From Lepiota brunneoincarnata (taxonomy: Eukaryota > Basidiomycota > Agaricomycetes > Agaricales > Agaricaceae): a stretch of 64,000 nucleotides of DNA. A program made the position numbers and the translations under genes. The DNA lies in NCBI GenBank assembly GCA_023014365.1, contig JAEBUN010000027.1:496001-560000 (forward strand), in the 5' to 3' direction. Numbering within the stretch: the stretch's first letter is position 1; each line of letters opens with the position of its first letter. Under the pieces are notes generated by a model. It was not told the DNA's origin, did no database searches, and was given only the letters and a program-made list of their open reading frames with translations. This document shows positions 33,136 to 44,239 of this stretch, piece by piece.

Positions 33136-34380
33136 ATGGGCTCTGCACAATCGTATTTATCCTCGGAAACCACATTCACTGCACTCATACTCGCAGGTGC
33201 ACTCGGAATCGGATACCACCAATATAACACCACCACCGCTACTCCTCAAGATGTTGCTGGCAGCACCGAGACTAGTCCCAAGAAGACCAAGAAGAAGCGA
33301 AAGGCACCAGAAGACAGAGAGATACCATCATCGCCCCTGCCATCGACATCGCAGTCACAGGCCGCGGACATTCCGAATACTATACCCGGGCAGTTCGAGG
33401 CCACCCCTCCGCCCCCTTCCAAGACTAAGAAGCCAAAGAAGAAGAAGACAAAAACCACGGCCGAGTCTACACCAACCCCGCCCAGATACCCCTCTCCACC
33501 CCCTTCCTCCTCCACCCAGCCTCCACGTCCGCAGCAGCAGCAGCAGCAACAACAACAACAACAGAAACTGTCGATAGTGGCATCCATCGACACCGACAGC
33601 TCTTGGACCCGCGTTGAATCTCGACGCCAGCAGGGAGCAGGACACACGGACGAACATACATCCGCAGATCTCACAACGAGCGATGCGGGGGTAACGACCC
33701 CTGTTACCGGGGGCTCCTCTTCGCCTGTTGACGAAACGGGCGACGATCGAAAGACCCTCGCTGAAAAGTTGGTCCCGAAACCACCCAAGACGAAAGTAGA
33801 CGAGTTGCGTTCCTTAAGCCATTTTATCTTCCCCTTTTGTGCGTTGTTCATTGGTGTTTTGTTTTAGTTTACTTGAGACACCCGCCGGTCCGGCTCCTCG
33901 CACGTGTGATGCGCATTCAGCCTTTGCCGAGCGAGAAGCCTGCGCCTGGGTTCTCGTGGGGTGATTATGAGGATGTGCATGTTGCCGACGGTGGCGAGAA
34001 TGATGCTGACGGCGAAGATGACGGCTGGGGCGTCGTCAGGAGTAAACGTCCACAACGTAGGTGTTTTTTGTCCTTTTGTTACTCAAGACATTGTAGAATC
34101 TCATATCGAACTTTTTCCCTAGGTCCCAAGCGTGATCTTCCTGTTCGCCGAAAAGACGACCCCAGAGGCTCCTACCAAAAAACAACGGCAGAATGTTCAA
34201 AGGCGCGAGGCACAAAAGGCGTCCAAGGCTGCAGCAGAGGCTGAGCGACTCGCAACACTGGCCAAGCATAAGCGCGAACTCGAACACGTCCGGATACTTG
34301 AGCAGACCAGTAAGAAGGGTAAAACGAGTGGAGGAATGAACCCCATTGTGGATGAACACGGGAAGCTGGTATGGGAGTAG
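33136..34380 (+). CDS. N-terminally anchored Lys-rich protein with polyglutamine tract and C-terminal coiled coil
   Basis: The exon model is 33136-33803, 33878-34056 and 34123-34380. The N-terminus has one hydrophobic segment (TTFTALILAGALGIGYHQY), then Lys- and Pro-rich sequence, a polyglutamine run, an acidic block with FSWGDYEDV and DDGWGVVRSKR, and a C-terminal Ala/Glu/Arg-rich helix (KKQRQNVQRREAQKASKAAA) ending GKLVWE. A single-pass membrane protein with a long basic cytosolic tail is the simplest reading. The first intron keeps phase. After the second intron one extra base must be absorbed near 34150 for the helix to stay in frame, so either the splice site or the sequence is off there. 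No function is assigned. Confidence 0.6.
33530..33563 (+). repeat. CAG/CAA repeat encoding polyglutamine
   Basis: An interrupted run of CAG then CAA codons giving 11 glutamines in the Lys-rich anchored protein. The mixture of CAG and CAA makes it less slip-prone than a pure repeat. Confidence 0.9.
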
Positions 34381-34799
34381 GGACATTATCACATTATGTA
34401 GCTTGAATTACTATAATAATCGTCCATAAGGAGTGGCTAACGGGTATAAATGTTCGGCAGGGAGCGTCTCTCAATTACGTCTGGAAGGAATAAGAACTAT
34501 CAGCATTTGGGAGAAACTGTGGAGGTGGGGGGGGAGGGGAAGCTCACAGGTAGAATATCGGATGATTAGTGCAGTGCAAATCGGTAGATAAGAAAGCTTA
34601 CAATACGTACGAACTCGAATTGCACAATATAATTTTGAAGCCGAAAATAACACATGATGGAAGGGTTACAAGGGGCAGAAGAGAACTTATGGGCCACAAG
34701 CCCCCAAGAGGAGACGCACAGATGCGGAATGGCACCAAAAGCCATGTGGGGGGCAGGGCATATGATTACCGCCGGAGAAATTGGAATGTTTCAAAAGGT

Positions 34800-36359
34800 T
34801 CAACGGTCACGGCCTCTACGCGAGCTCATACGATCTCTGTCCTCATCCCGTGATGATGCGAGAGGGCGAAGGGTTGGATCACTGTACTTGCGGGAGGAAG
34901 AAGAATGTATTTGGAAGGGCGGTGGTGGATCCCTATCAGGAGCATACATCTCCGGAGAGTCGGACGACGACGATGGACCGGCGCCGCCCGTCTCGCGCAA
35001 GTACGAATCACTGGGTCTCCGAGAACCTGAGATCCGGGGCGCAGACGCTCGCCCAGTATAAGCGTCTGCGCGTACCAGTTTTTTGACTGCTGTGCGTGCT
35101 CTGGAGGTGTGAAGGGAGACGTGATCGCTGCGAGAGATAATGGTGAGCTTTTTGGGAGGGTAGCCGTGGTTGTCGGAGACCGGTTTATCGGTGGTGGAGG
35201 TGGTGGTGGTGGTGGTGGTTGGCGGCTGATGATGTTGCTGGTAAGCGATGGACTGTGGGCGACAGCCGTTGACGATGCTGCCCCCGGAGATGAAGTGAGC
35301 GGTTGGGTGCCAGATGGTCGCATTTCCTCAGGCTTTGCGTATCGATGGGTTTGTACCTGGGCGGCTGAAGACTCGGCAGGATGCGGTTGGGGATAAGTCT
35401 GCGGTGGCGGCATCAGTGGATGATAAACAATTGAACCTGACACTCCGGGGTTGTATGTTGACACAGCCTCTGCAGGCGCCCCTGATGCAACTGCTGGCTG
35501 GCTCCCCATTGGGACGTAGGGCAGGATGCGGTGGACAAGGGCATAGAGCTGGTCGAAACGGGCCTTGAGATCGTCGTATTCAGCTCTGGTTACATATTTT
35601 TCGCTAAATAGAGAGGGGGGGGGGGGGAGAGAGAGGAAAGGTTATATATATATAGACATACACATATGAGGTAAAGGATGGAGACGAAACTCAAACTCAC
35701 ATGGGTTCCACGATATGCCATTGACATTTGGCCTGTTCTCCTCGGCGCGTACAAGGGGCACACGGCTGAGATCTGGTACGTCAAGTCAATGTTGGATACG
35801 GCCTCAGGTGGGAAACAATCAGTTTCCAAGTACCTATCACACTTGATCTTGCGTCGCTTGCATTCTGAGCCGCCCCCCCGCGTGATATATATCACAAGAC
35901 CCGGTGGAATGTGGTGCGAGGGGAGCGGAAATAGGTAGATTGTGAAGAGGGAGAAATAACGGCAGTCAGTTTATGGTAGGGAGGGGGGAGGGGCACAGCG
36001 TGGGGCTACCCACCGGTGCAGCTGAGAGCCTGCCGTCGCCTTTTCTTCTTTGGAGGACCTGAGTGATCGAGGTCATCTGGCTCTGATTCTGGGCCACCGG
36101 CATAAGAGTCCGCCTCTACACGCTGGGGAGGGATAGTGGAGTGGGGCAGGGATGGTGGATAAGGCAGGGGTGGTGGGGGGTAGGGGTAGGAGGAAACATC
36201 TGGGAGTACCGCTGAAGGGGGAAGGTAGGGGTGAAGCTGACGGATGGAGGGGAGGGACGTTTGTGAGGATTGGGGCTGTTGGGGTGGTGCAGGAGACGAG
36301 AGACGACGAGGGAGTGCACGAGAGGGACCCGGGCTGAGCGGAAGCCTGGAAGGATGCAT
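34800..36359 (-). CDS. Zn(II)2Cys6 fungal transcription factor
   Basis: Five exons keep phase: 36359-36014, 35864-35834 (31 nt), 35772-35701, 35603-35076 and 35010-34800, giving 395 residues. Across exons 1-3 the binuclear zinc cluster reads C-x2-C-x6-C-x5-C-x2-C-x8-C, starting SCTECKRRKIKCDR and ending PCAPCTRRGEQAKC, preceded by a basic KKKRRR stretch. A linker and predicted coiled coil follow (RAEYDDLKARFDQLYALVHR), as in DNA-binding dimers of this class. The rest is Pro/Ser-rich with a polyproline run. The large middle homology domain of many such factors is absent, so this is a short member. The start is the first in-frame ATG downstream of a stop. Targets are unknown. Confidence 0.85.
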
Positions 36360-36419
36360 TACGGGTCCACCACGGGGGAGGTGAGGGAGGGCATGGGACA
36401 AAGCGGTGGCACGGACTAA

Positions 36420-39400
36420 AGCAAGCGAGGGTCTCTTATTTCAACTTAATTGCCCTCTCTCCGAAAAAGGTACCAACTTAAAGCTGACTAGCGGCCTTTC
36501 GTTAGCCAACTATGTGTAATTCCGGACAACCAAGTGACTAACGTATATCCCCTCCGGTGATATATACCAGCGCCCAATCACTTCCCGTGCCAGTTTTGCC
36601 AGGATTTCATAGAGCTTTCGGCGAAATAGCTGAAAGAAACCTTCACCTTGCGGCCAGGTCGCCCATATGGACCAAATCTGAAGGTTTTGAACATGACATC
36701 CAGCCTTAAAATAGTGGAAATTCCGTTCCCCAGATCCCAACCCGTGCTATGTCCGGTTCAAGTTTCATATATAGATCCTTTTCGTCATCTCTCCCTGTCT
36801 TGCGCGTCTCTGCCCCTGCCCCCAATACCTATCATATGTCACCTGTCTCCCTATGGAGGGGCGTCCGACGGATTTCAGTTTGGTTGAACCGCAATACCCG
36901 GACCTTCCGTTCGGATTTTCTTGCAATTGATGTGTTCTTCGACAAAGAACACTTGGTCCCCTTCGTCACGAGAAGCCATCTAGCTACGGACCGCAATCTC
37001 CGCAGCTTCTCCAAGTTCGAAGCTAACAACCGTATGTTCATTTCTTTCCAGGGTCACAAAAAATTCGCCAGCTGCCTGTCATCATCCCTTTTGAAAAAAA
37101 AAAATTAAAAAAAAAAAGTCAAACGACACCAACAAATCTTTGATATATTGCTCGAGTACGCATGTCTCTAAATCTGATTAGCCGCCCTATCAGTAGTACA
37201 TCGGACGATGAACGGCATGCCCAGGTTCAGATTATCCTCTTCTCGTCCCCTCCAACATGCAAAACTAAAAAAGCCAAACGAGCTGCATCATGTTTGAGTT
37301 GGGGACGAGGTGACTGTAATTTCCCTAAATAATTCAGGCTCCGCTTATATACCCTTTCACGCATGGTCCGTGCACGTTGCTGCCCAAATATAAACAACCC
37401 ATTTTTGGGTTTGATGGCTTCGAAAGTTGCACCTCGACTGGTTGATATTTGGGTTTTCCTCTTGCTCCCACAGAGGAAAACTTGAGCCGTCAAGGACGAG
37501 GGAGAACGATTTCTCTTTTTTCCCAAGATCGCACGAGAACAGCCCCTGTTCGGAAGCGACCCGTGATGGAGGAATATTTGAACCCCCATCGATAGTGATA
37601 AATAAAAATTATGTACTACGCTTTGGTTTAGCGGACATAGACTGCCCAGTCACGAACTCGGCCTTCGGAGATGTATTGAAATTCTGTGCCATTTGAGCGG
37701 TAACGAGGGCTCCCCTGCTTAATATGAAAACATTTCACCATTCATTTGTCCTTTTATGTGGTTCCCCAACAAATAAATACCGTTGATACCGTCGTGTCGC
37801 GTTGCGCGGCCAAAGGGTGGATGTCATCACCAAGTATGAAGAGCTGTCAAACCGTTTACACATTACCCGAAGAAGTCATATGCTAAACTAAGCTGACAAG
37901 TTTATGGACATAAACATCGCGGTATACGAGAACAAGCCTACGGGTCATACCTTAATCAAACGGGCTAGAAGCTCTCTGCGATATTTGATCTGGCGTCATG
38001 CACGGTGCTGTACTGCGTGCAGTACTGTGCGAGGCCAGAGGTATACAATCCAGAACGATGGCCGGCCCACACAAATGCCAGCTCACATCTTTCCACGCGG
38101 AAATCGTCCCTTCAACCCCCCCCCTCCCACCCCATATCAGGGTGACGTAGACGTCTTGTATATATCAATTAGCCCGTTTGTTCAATTCAATTGGGATGTG
38201 CGCGCGGCCGGAAATTCATCCACTTGAACTGATCACCGAACTGTTTTGCGTCGATGGCCGGGAGCCACCTCAATACGGCTTAGGTGAATTATTCAAACGG
38301 GGAAGAACCCCAGTTTACCAATCATGTTCACTTTCGGGCGTGTTGGACTACTACTTACGACCTCCTCCGTCGTGCTGCTTACGCGGGGGAGAGGAAGTGC
38401 GATTAAACCGCTGCCTCACCCAGAGCTGCCCTCCTATCCTCTCCAATCCCTAACCGAATTCGAAGCAAACCCATCTTCGGGGATTCGCTTTTGTGACAAA
38501 AAAAAATCAAAGCAGGTACTGATGGATTCAGGAACGATACCATCTCCGGAACAGAACTTCAAACTTCAAAGTCCAGAATCCAGAAGGAAATCAGCATCCG
38601 GGGGCGCCTCGTTTCTCGCTCCTCTCCTCCCTCCCCGCTGAGGGTGTGTGTATTTATTTTTTTCTTTCCCAGGTCCATTTATTCTCGGGGCTTATAGCCG
38701 AGTTAATCTCAGACCAGTCCAAGCCAATCTCCCGCGTTCTGTTCCGATTCTCGTTCTAGGAAGAAAACACGACTGCCAGCCGCATGTCAGGTTGTCGCAC
38801 TAGATCGATATCATTCCAATCACAAGCAAATCCGCTGTCTTCACCCCGTAGTTGGCACATTGACACCGGAGCTTGAGGCGATAACGATGACAGGATGAAG
38901 GAGGAGGGGGGGGATAGGTGACTAAACTTGTTTCCGTTATCTCCCCTTCTCTCTCCCCGAGTATAACCAATCACAGGTGGGGGTGGATAGTGACACGTTC
39001 ATGAGATCTGGACAGGGACTTTAGGCGTCAAGCGGGGGTAACCCCCCCCGTATGTAAAGTTTGGTCTAGGTGCTGGGCCCGGTGATGAACGCGCCAGAAT
39101 AGTGGCTGATGATCTCTCCCGGTTTAAGCAGGTGGGCGAGTGACCGGGTGGACAGGTGACGCAGGGGGGGAGGATATAGATAGAGACACAGATTGATGAA
39201 TGATTGAACGCGAGGTGAAGTGTACTGCGCGGCGGTCCAGAACGCACATCCCACTTGTGTCCTATATGTAGAGTAGCATATCACGATGAATTCGGGCTTG
39301 GGGCCGCGTGATTCGGTGTATTGGTGCTGTGTTATTGTTGGTTTGGAGGGGGGGTTGGGGGGGGGGGGAAGCGATTTGTCGATGGCATGAAGCTGGGCGG

Positions 39401-40088
39401 TTATTTCCCTCCCCCTCCTAGTCCTGTCTTTGGCCTCGTTCTTTGGGACTTGGTTTCAGGTCCGTGTTGAAGGGAGATGAAGGGGGTGGGTGGTGCGCTC
39501 CTCGAGTACCAAATAGGTTCTGGACCTGCTAGATGACGAGATATCGAACCTGCTATCCGACCCATGAAGAGATACGTTCCAACGGTTGGGTTTTAATGTA
39601 GGACATTGTCTCGTATTTTATCGTAACGTCGCGATGCTATTTGTGATGTAATGTTGAATGCCATGTTCGGTCTGTGGAAGACCGTTGGGTCTTCTAGCCG
39701 GATCAGGAATCCGCGGATAAAGGGACAGCATCGCGGCAGAGTCACGGGATTCAACGTTATCACGCCAACTCCCGTAAATATTTGATGTCGAATTTCAGGC
39801 CATTTACGTCGGTCACGACAACTGCGCAGGGCACATGCTGCGGATGAATACCCAACAGAACGGCCGTAAGTCGGAGACGATTTGGAAAGATAAGCAACCA
39901 ATTCCAGCCATGCGTTCAGGGCCAAGTGGTATTGTAGACCACGGTCGGAGTCGATTATACGGATATGACGACGTTCTGTGCAGGGAAGAGTAAATACAAT
40001 AAAATTATGGGATATGTTGGAGTTGGTCCCGTGACTGGATTACCTCAGCAGACCGGGTTATTGTGGATATGTTTTCTGATTTCCGTCG
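36420..40088. other. Long intergenic region, nothing recognised
   Basis: About 3.6 kb with many short open frames on both strands but no motif, no matching splice-site series and no paralogue. It contains homopolymer runs (A at about 37095-37118, G near 39355-39370). It may hold promoters, non-coding RNA or fast-evolving small genes that I cannot support. Confidence 0.4.
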
Positions 40089-41723
40089 ATGTGGCTGTTG
40101 CTGAAAACCATGCTCTTCCTCGAGTCCATCCCCGCAGACATATGGATAACCATCTTCGAGTACATAGAAGAGCCTGCGCAACTCTCCCAGGTCATCCTTG
40201 TCTGCTCAAAGTTCCGCCAACTCGCAACAAAAATCCTCCTCAAGTACCTTGTATGGACCAAGGAAGACCCAACTAGGCGCAGCCTTGCAGACTGGGAAAC
40301 GGTTCATCGCGACATTTACTGTCTGCCTCGTCGTCTCAAGCTCGGTATACCATTTGAGGGCTTCCTCTTTGCATCCTACCCTAACGCCGAGGTGAGTAAC
40401 GACATTCATTCACTTTCATATTGTACCTTTTCTTCCCGCTCCTTAGATACCCCCCCCTTCAAACAGACTCTATGATGCGGTCATACAACAAATTTCCAAA
40501 TTCACCATGCTTGAGGAACTCTTCCTCTCGAGGACGACCGTTACGCCCATCGTTTACCAGCTCATCGCTTCCTTCCCTAAACTCCGTCTCCTTGACATCA
40601 CCGCCTGCACCTTCGTGAATCAGGACCCACTCGGACTTTCCCCTCTGCCGGAGCTCGAGCAGCAATCGTCCCTCACACACCTCGTCCTTCAAAACAACAC
40701 ACCTTCGCGCGATCAGCCCTCGGCCGACATTGGGGACCATCCCCTGCACCGCCTTGCCGGCCATTGCCTTCGCTCACTCACTATCACCTGGTCACCTACG
40801 TCTTCCCTCCTTTTCGGTACCCAGCGCTGGCGCCTCCCCAATCTCATCGAGCTCAATCTCCACATTGCCCTTCTCACTCGCGACCTTATGGACTCGGCCG
40901 TCGAGTTTGTCAACAATTGCGCCGCGGGCCCGCGGGTTTCCCTTCGAGTCAACAAACACAATGTTCCTGACAACCAAATCTCTTCCACCAGCGTCCCGAT
41001 GCCCGGTCTCCAATCCTTTTGGGGTCCCCTTCCTGTTGTCGGCATGTTTGCAGGTTCTGCGAGTGAAGTTGAGCATGTTACCGTAACTGAATCCCTTGAA
41101 ATAACTCCGCTGCTTGCTGGTCTCGAACGCCTTTCCAAAGACGTTCGTACCTTGGACCTCCAATTGCGAAAATATGACAACGAGGTGCTCTTTGCGATCC
41201 GTCAACTGTTTCCCTTTGTGGAGTCGGTTTCAATACGTTTTGGTAAAGGCGGCCTACCAGAGGTATGACGAGTCCCTGTTCAACAATTACCATTGTTTAA
41301 TTTTTGAATTGTTTATAGAACATCATGGTTATGCTCGGCTCCGATATCCTACCGGATCTCCAGCAGCTGCGGACCCTCAAAGTTTCGATGGATTTCAACT
41401 GCATCCCCCCTCAACCTCCGGTTGACTACAATGCCTACTTCCTGATGCACGCCCTCAACCAGCCCCCTCCGGACGAAGAACCCCAGGGTCCTTGCGACGC
41501 CGTATCCACGGCATTCGATCCCGCTGACCTCAAAGATTATCTCGTTGGGTGGAACAGATACTGCCCAAAGTTGCGTACTGTTCAGCTCACTTCGATTTCC
41601 GTTTGGAGCCGGCGCTTTGAAGGAGATCCATGGGTCGAGAAGATATGTGAGCCTCCCACCGTGAACAGAACCAGCGTACCCCGACAGGGCTATCGACGTG
41701 GCTCGGACCCTTTCTTTGTGTGA
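40089..41723 (+). CDS. F-box protein with Leu-rich C-terminal region
   Basis: Three exons keep phase: 40089-40391, 40447-41262 and 41319-41723, 507 residues. The N-terminus is a good F-box (ESIPADIWITIFEYIEEPAQ, then VCSKFRQLATKILL, about residues 12-54). A region with irregular leucine-rich strands follows, for example FPKLRLLDITACTF and LRSLTITW. Proteins of this kind recruit substrates to SCF ubiquitin ligases. A second in-frame ATG at 40110 gives a start seven residues shorter. It is clearly different from the duplicated F-box pair at 1-6 kb, with better F-box agreement and introns. It is the last ordinary gene before the repeat-rich compartment. Confidence 0.8.
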
Positions 41724-42300
41724 ATCCGCCGGCAGACGCGTGGTTCCGTTGACCCAGCGGTCAGATGGGTATGGAATAGAAGGCAACGTAGCATGCGGAT
41801 CTTGGAGCTATAGAAAGTTCCGTTCAAGAACCTCTCCGGTTTCGGCGTAAAGCTTTTCCTTAGGCGGGACGCCTGGTATTTCTATACCATATCCAGTTCT
41901 CGATGACCACCCCACCCCCCCGTACCCTCATTGGGTGAATACCCCTCCCTCCTCCGGTTCCCCTTTCTTCGCACTTCGATTCTGACCAGTACCAATAAAC
42001 GCGCAAAATCTGTGTGTATTTTTATATCCTGATGGACTGATGGAATATATGTAATATACCGTCGGTGCTATTTATCTTTGTGGAATGGAACGCGATTATT
42101 CTTGCGATTTCAATGGGTATCGTCTACGGAGACAAGCATTTTGCATGCGGTCGCAGTGCGTTTTTCTGGGTGGTGACCCTGTTTGTCTTGGGGACAGGCC
42201 CAGCCTATGGCTGTTGGATTGACAATGACAGGAGTGATCATTCATTCTGGTAAGGGTAGATCCCACTTGCTTGGGCATATGTATAAGAAGTCAAGGATCA
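41724..42300. other. Intergenic, end of the gene-rich compartment
   Basis: About 580 bases downstream of the F-box gene. One short frame at 42065-42253 has no motif. Base composition changes from CpG-containing to AT-rich and CpG-poor at about 42270. Confidence 0.5.
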
Positions 42301-42307
42301 TAAGCCT

Positions 42308-42440
42308 TACTGTGAGAATTATGGGAACAGTTACTGTGGGAACTGTGGGAATAGTCTACTGTGAGAACCATGGGAACTACTTACTGTGAGAACTGTGGGA
42401 ATAACAAACTGTGGGAACTGTGGAAGCTGTCAGAATAACT
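42308..42440. repeat. Minisatellite-like tandem repeat, ACTGTGGGAA units
   Basis: Repeated, imperfect blocks of the type ACTGTGGGAACTGTGGGAAT, separated by short variants such as ACTGTGAGAACCATGGGAAC. The period is roughly 10-12 bp. It marks the left edge of the AT-rich repeat region. Confidence 0.7.
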
Positions 42441-42479
42441 TACCCAAGAAAACACAGACACCTGGGGTTAAGTTTACCA

Positions 42480-43290
42480 TTCCTTATGGGAATTATGTGA
42501 TCAAGATATAGAATAGGCTGCTATATCCAACAAAAATAAAGACAATCAATAGGGATAATGAAAGTGCTTGGTGTACTTGGGAAGTCTGAGCAATCCAAAA
42601 GTCAGATGACCTGTAACTTGTTTTTGCATGATGATATAGTCCAAGATCTGTTGATGATCTCAAGAGGGAACTAGAAAAGCATTGAAAATATGGGAAAGGA
42701 GATGCTACAAAAATCATCATACTTTAGTACCACAGGGGATGCAACATAGGACAAGACTTTAACAAAATATTGTGCAGATATGACTCAATTCTGGAAAAGA
42801 GTATCTCCAGTGTCAAAACAGAAAATGCAACTTCTTTGGAAATCAAAGTAGCACTCTTCCTGAAGCTTGAATAGCTCACATTTCTCTACAGCACTCTCCA
42901 CTATGCTCTTCTACTTCCACTGATTACACAAAGTGCACTTATATGCATTGTGCAAGTCTTCCAACTTATTTCCAGAGCAATTTTAGAGATAAGATACCCT
43001 ATCAACAACATTATATTTGTTATAGTAATGCTGATTTTTATGCTCACAAGTGTGACTGGCATTAGACATATCATTAACTTCACAGATTGACAATTGCCAC
43101 AAGAGATTCTTTGTGGGCTCTTTGCAGGCCCTTAAGATTATTCCTCACTAATAGGTTTAAAAGACTTTGAATACTAGAGGATAATTTAGAGCTTTAGTAG
43201 TTAGAATGAATCTTGACTGGATAACTAAGTAAAAACTTGAGGGTTTCACTTGAATAACCAGAGGTCTTATATATTGTTTAGATATAACTC
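42480..43290. repeat. Decayed retroelement fragment, copy I
   Basis: Two blocks, about 42480-42890 and 43000-43290, are similar to 44240-44670 and 46140-46400 in the same order and orientation. Both copies share signatures such as ACTTTAACAAAATATTGTGCAG and AACCAGAGGTCTTAT(A/G)TATTGT. All frames carry stops. The element class is not certain. Copy I lacks about 1.5 kb present between the blocks in copy II. Confidence 0.55.
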
Positions 43291-44239
43291 ATCTCCATCA
43301 ACAAATTCAACTTTATAGATCTCCCCACCAGCCTTCAATTTGGTCAGTTCAACAAATGACCAGTTGTAAAGAGCAGTGTGAAACTCCTCATTAAGAATTT
43401 TACCATACATGGGTTCGTACTTTTCTGCATACAAAGCATGATCCCTGTTCTCCTGCAAAAGATAGATATCAATCCTAACTGCATCAACTATGACTTTACC
43501 CTGGAAGATAAGGTGCCAGAGCTTCTGCTGAGTAAGGAAGGGAAGAGGAGAGGAGAGATACTAGCATGTGGTGGGAAACATCACTAGGAAGCAATCAAGC
43601 AGATAAAATCCAACATGGGTAAAAACCTTGGGAAACTTGAGAAAGAATTGGCTGGACTTGAGAAGAAGAGGAAGCAAAAAGAGAAGAAAGCTGAGATTGA
43701 TAGGGATAAAGTAGATCTACAAATGTGTATAGTACACTGTAAGGGATAAATTGATATCATAAAGCACAACATTCAGCAATTCAGGATGTGAGGTGTGATA
43801 GTCTATGACTATAGTGTGTTATTGCATTTATTCATGGCCTGTGCAACATAGCTTACAATCTTACAGATATCATTATGAAGAAAACCTTTAGGGCATTTTT
43901 GTTCAAATACAAAGCTAAAGCAAAAACCATCAAAGATATTGAGAAAGCCTTCTTATCATGCTGCAGTACCACAATACACTTCTGGAGAAGGGAGATTCCA
44001 TCAAGATAGCTGCAAATACTACAGCATTCAAACCTATAAACAATAAGGATCAGACCCTGCATATCATGTGAAGCAAGGAAGCCCAAGAGCTGCTCTTATA
44101 ACTGTTTAATTTCAGGTTGTATTTCTACTTCTCCAAGGTCTTGTCAAAGACATAGGTAAAAGAAAACCTGCTAAACATCTCTGGAGGTGTGAGTATTGTA
44201 ATCCAATTGAAAATGTATGCTAACTGGGGAGTAGTTTAT

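Noticed and set aside
33246..33851. 201-codon minus-strand frame with a polycysteine run
   Set aside because: The Cys run is the reverse reading of the CAG/CAA polyglutamine tract on the plus strand; it is a shadow frame.
36392..36401. Start of the Zn2Cys6 protein at the TTG at 36401
   Set aside because: It is not an ATG, and the frame meets a TGA a little further upstream. The first in-frame ATG is at 36359.
36640..39930. Several 70-120 codon frames in the 36.4-40.1 kb intergenic region
   Set aside because: None has a recognisable motif, plausible splice partners or a paralogue; frames occur on both strands at similar lengths.
1..42000. A biosynthetic gene cluster or defence island
   Set aside because: The phosphoesterase, calpain, zinc-cluster factor and F-box genes share no pathway logic, and no backbone synthase, tailoring enzymes or transporters are present.
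42308..42440. CRISPR-like array
   Set aside because: The spacing is too short and irregular, units degenerate into each other and the genome is eukaryotic; it is a minisatellite.
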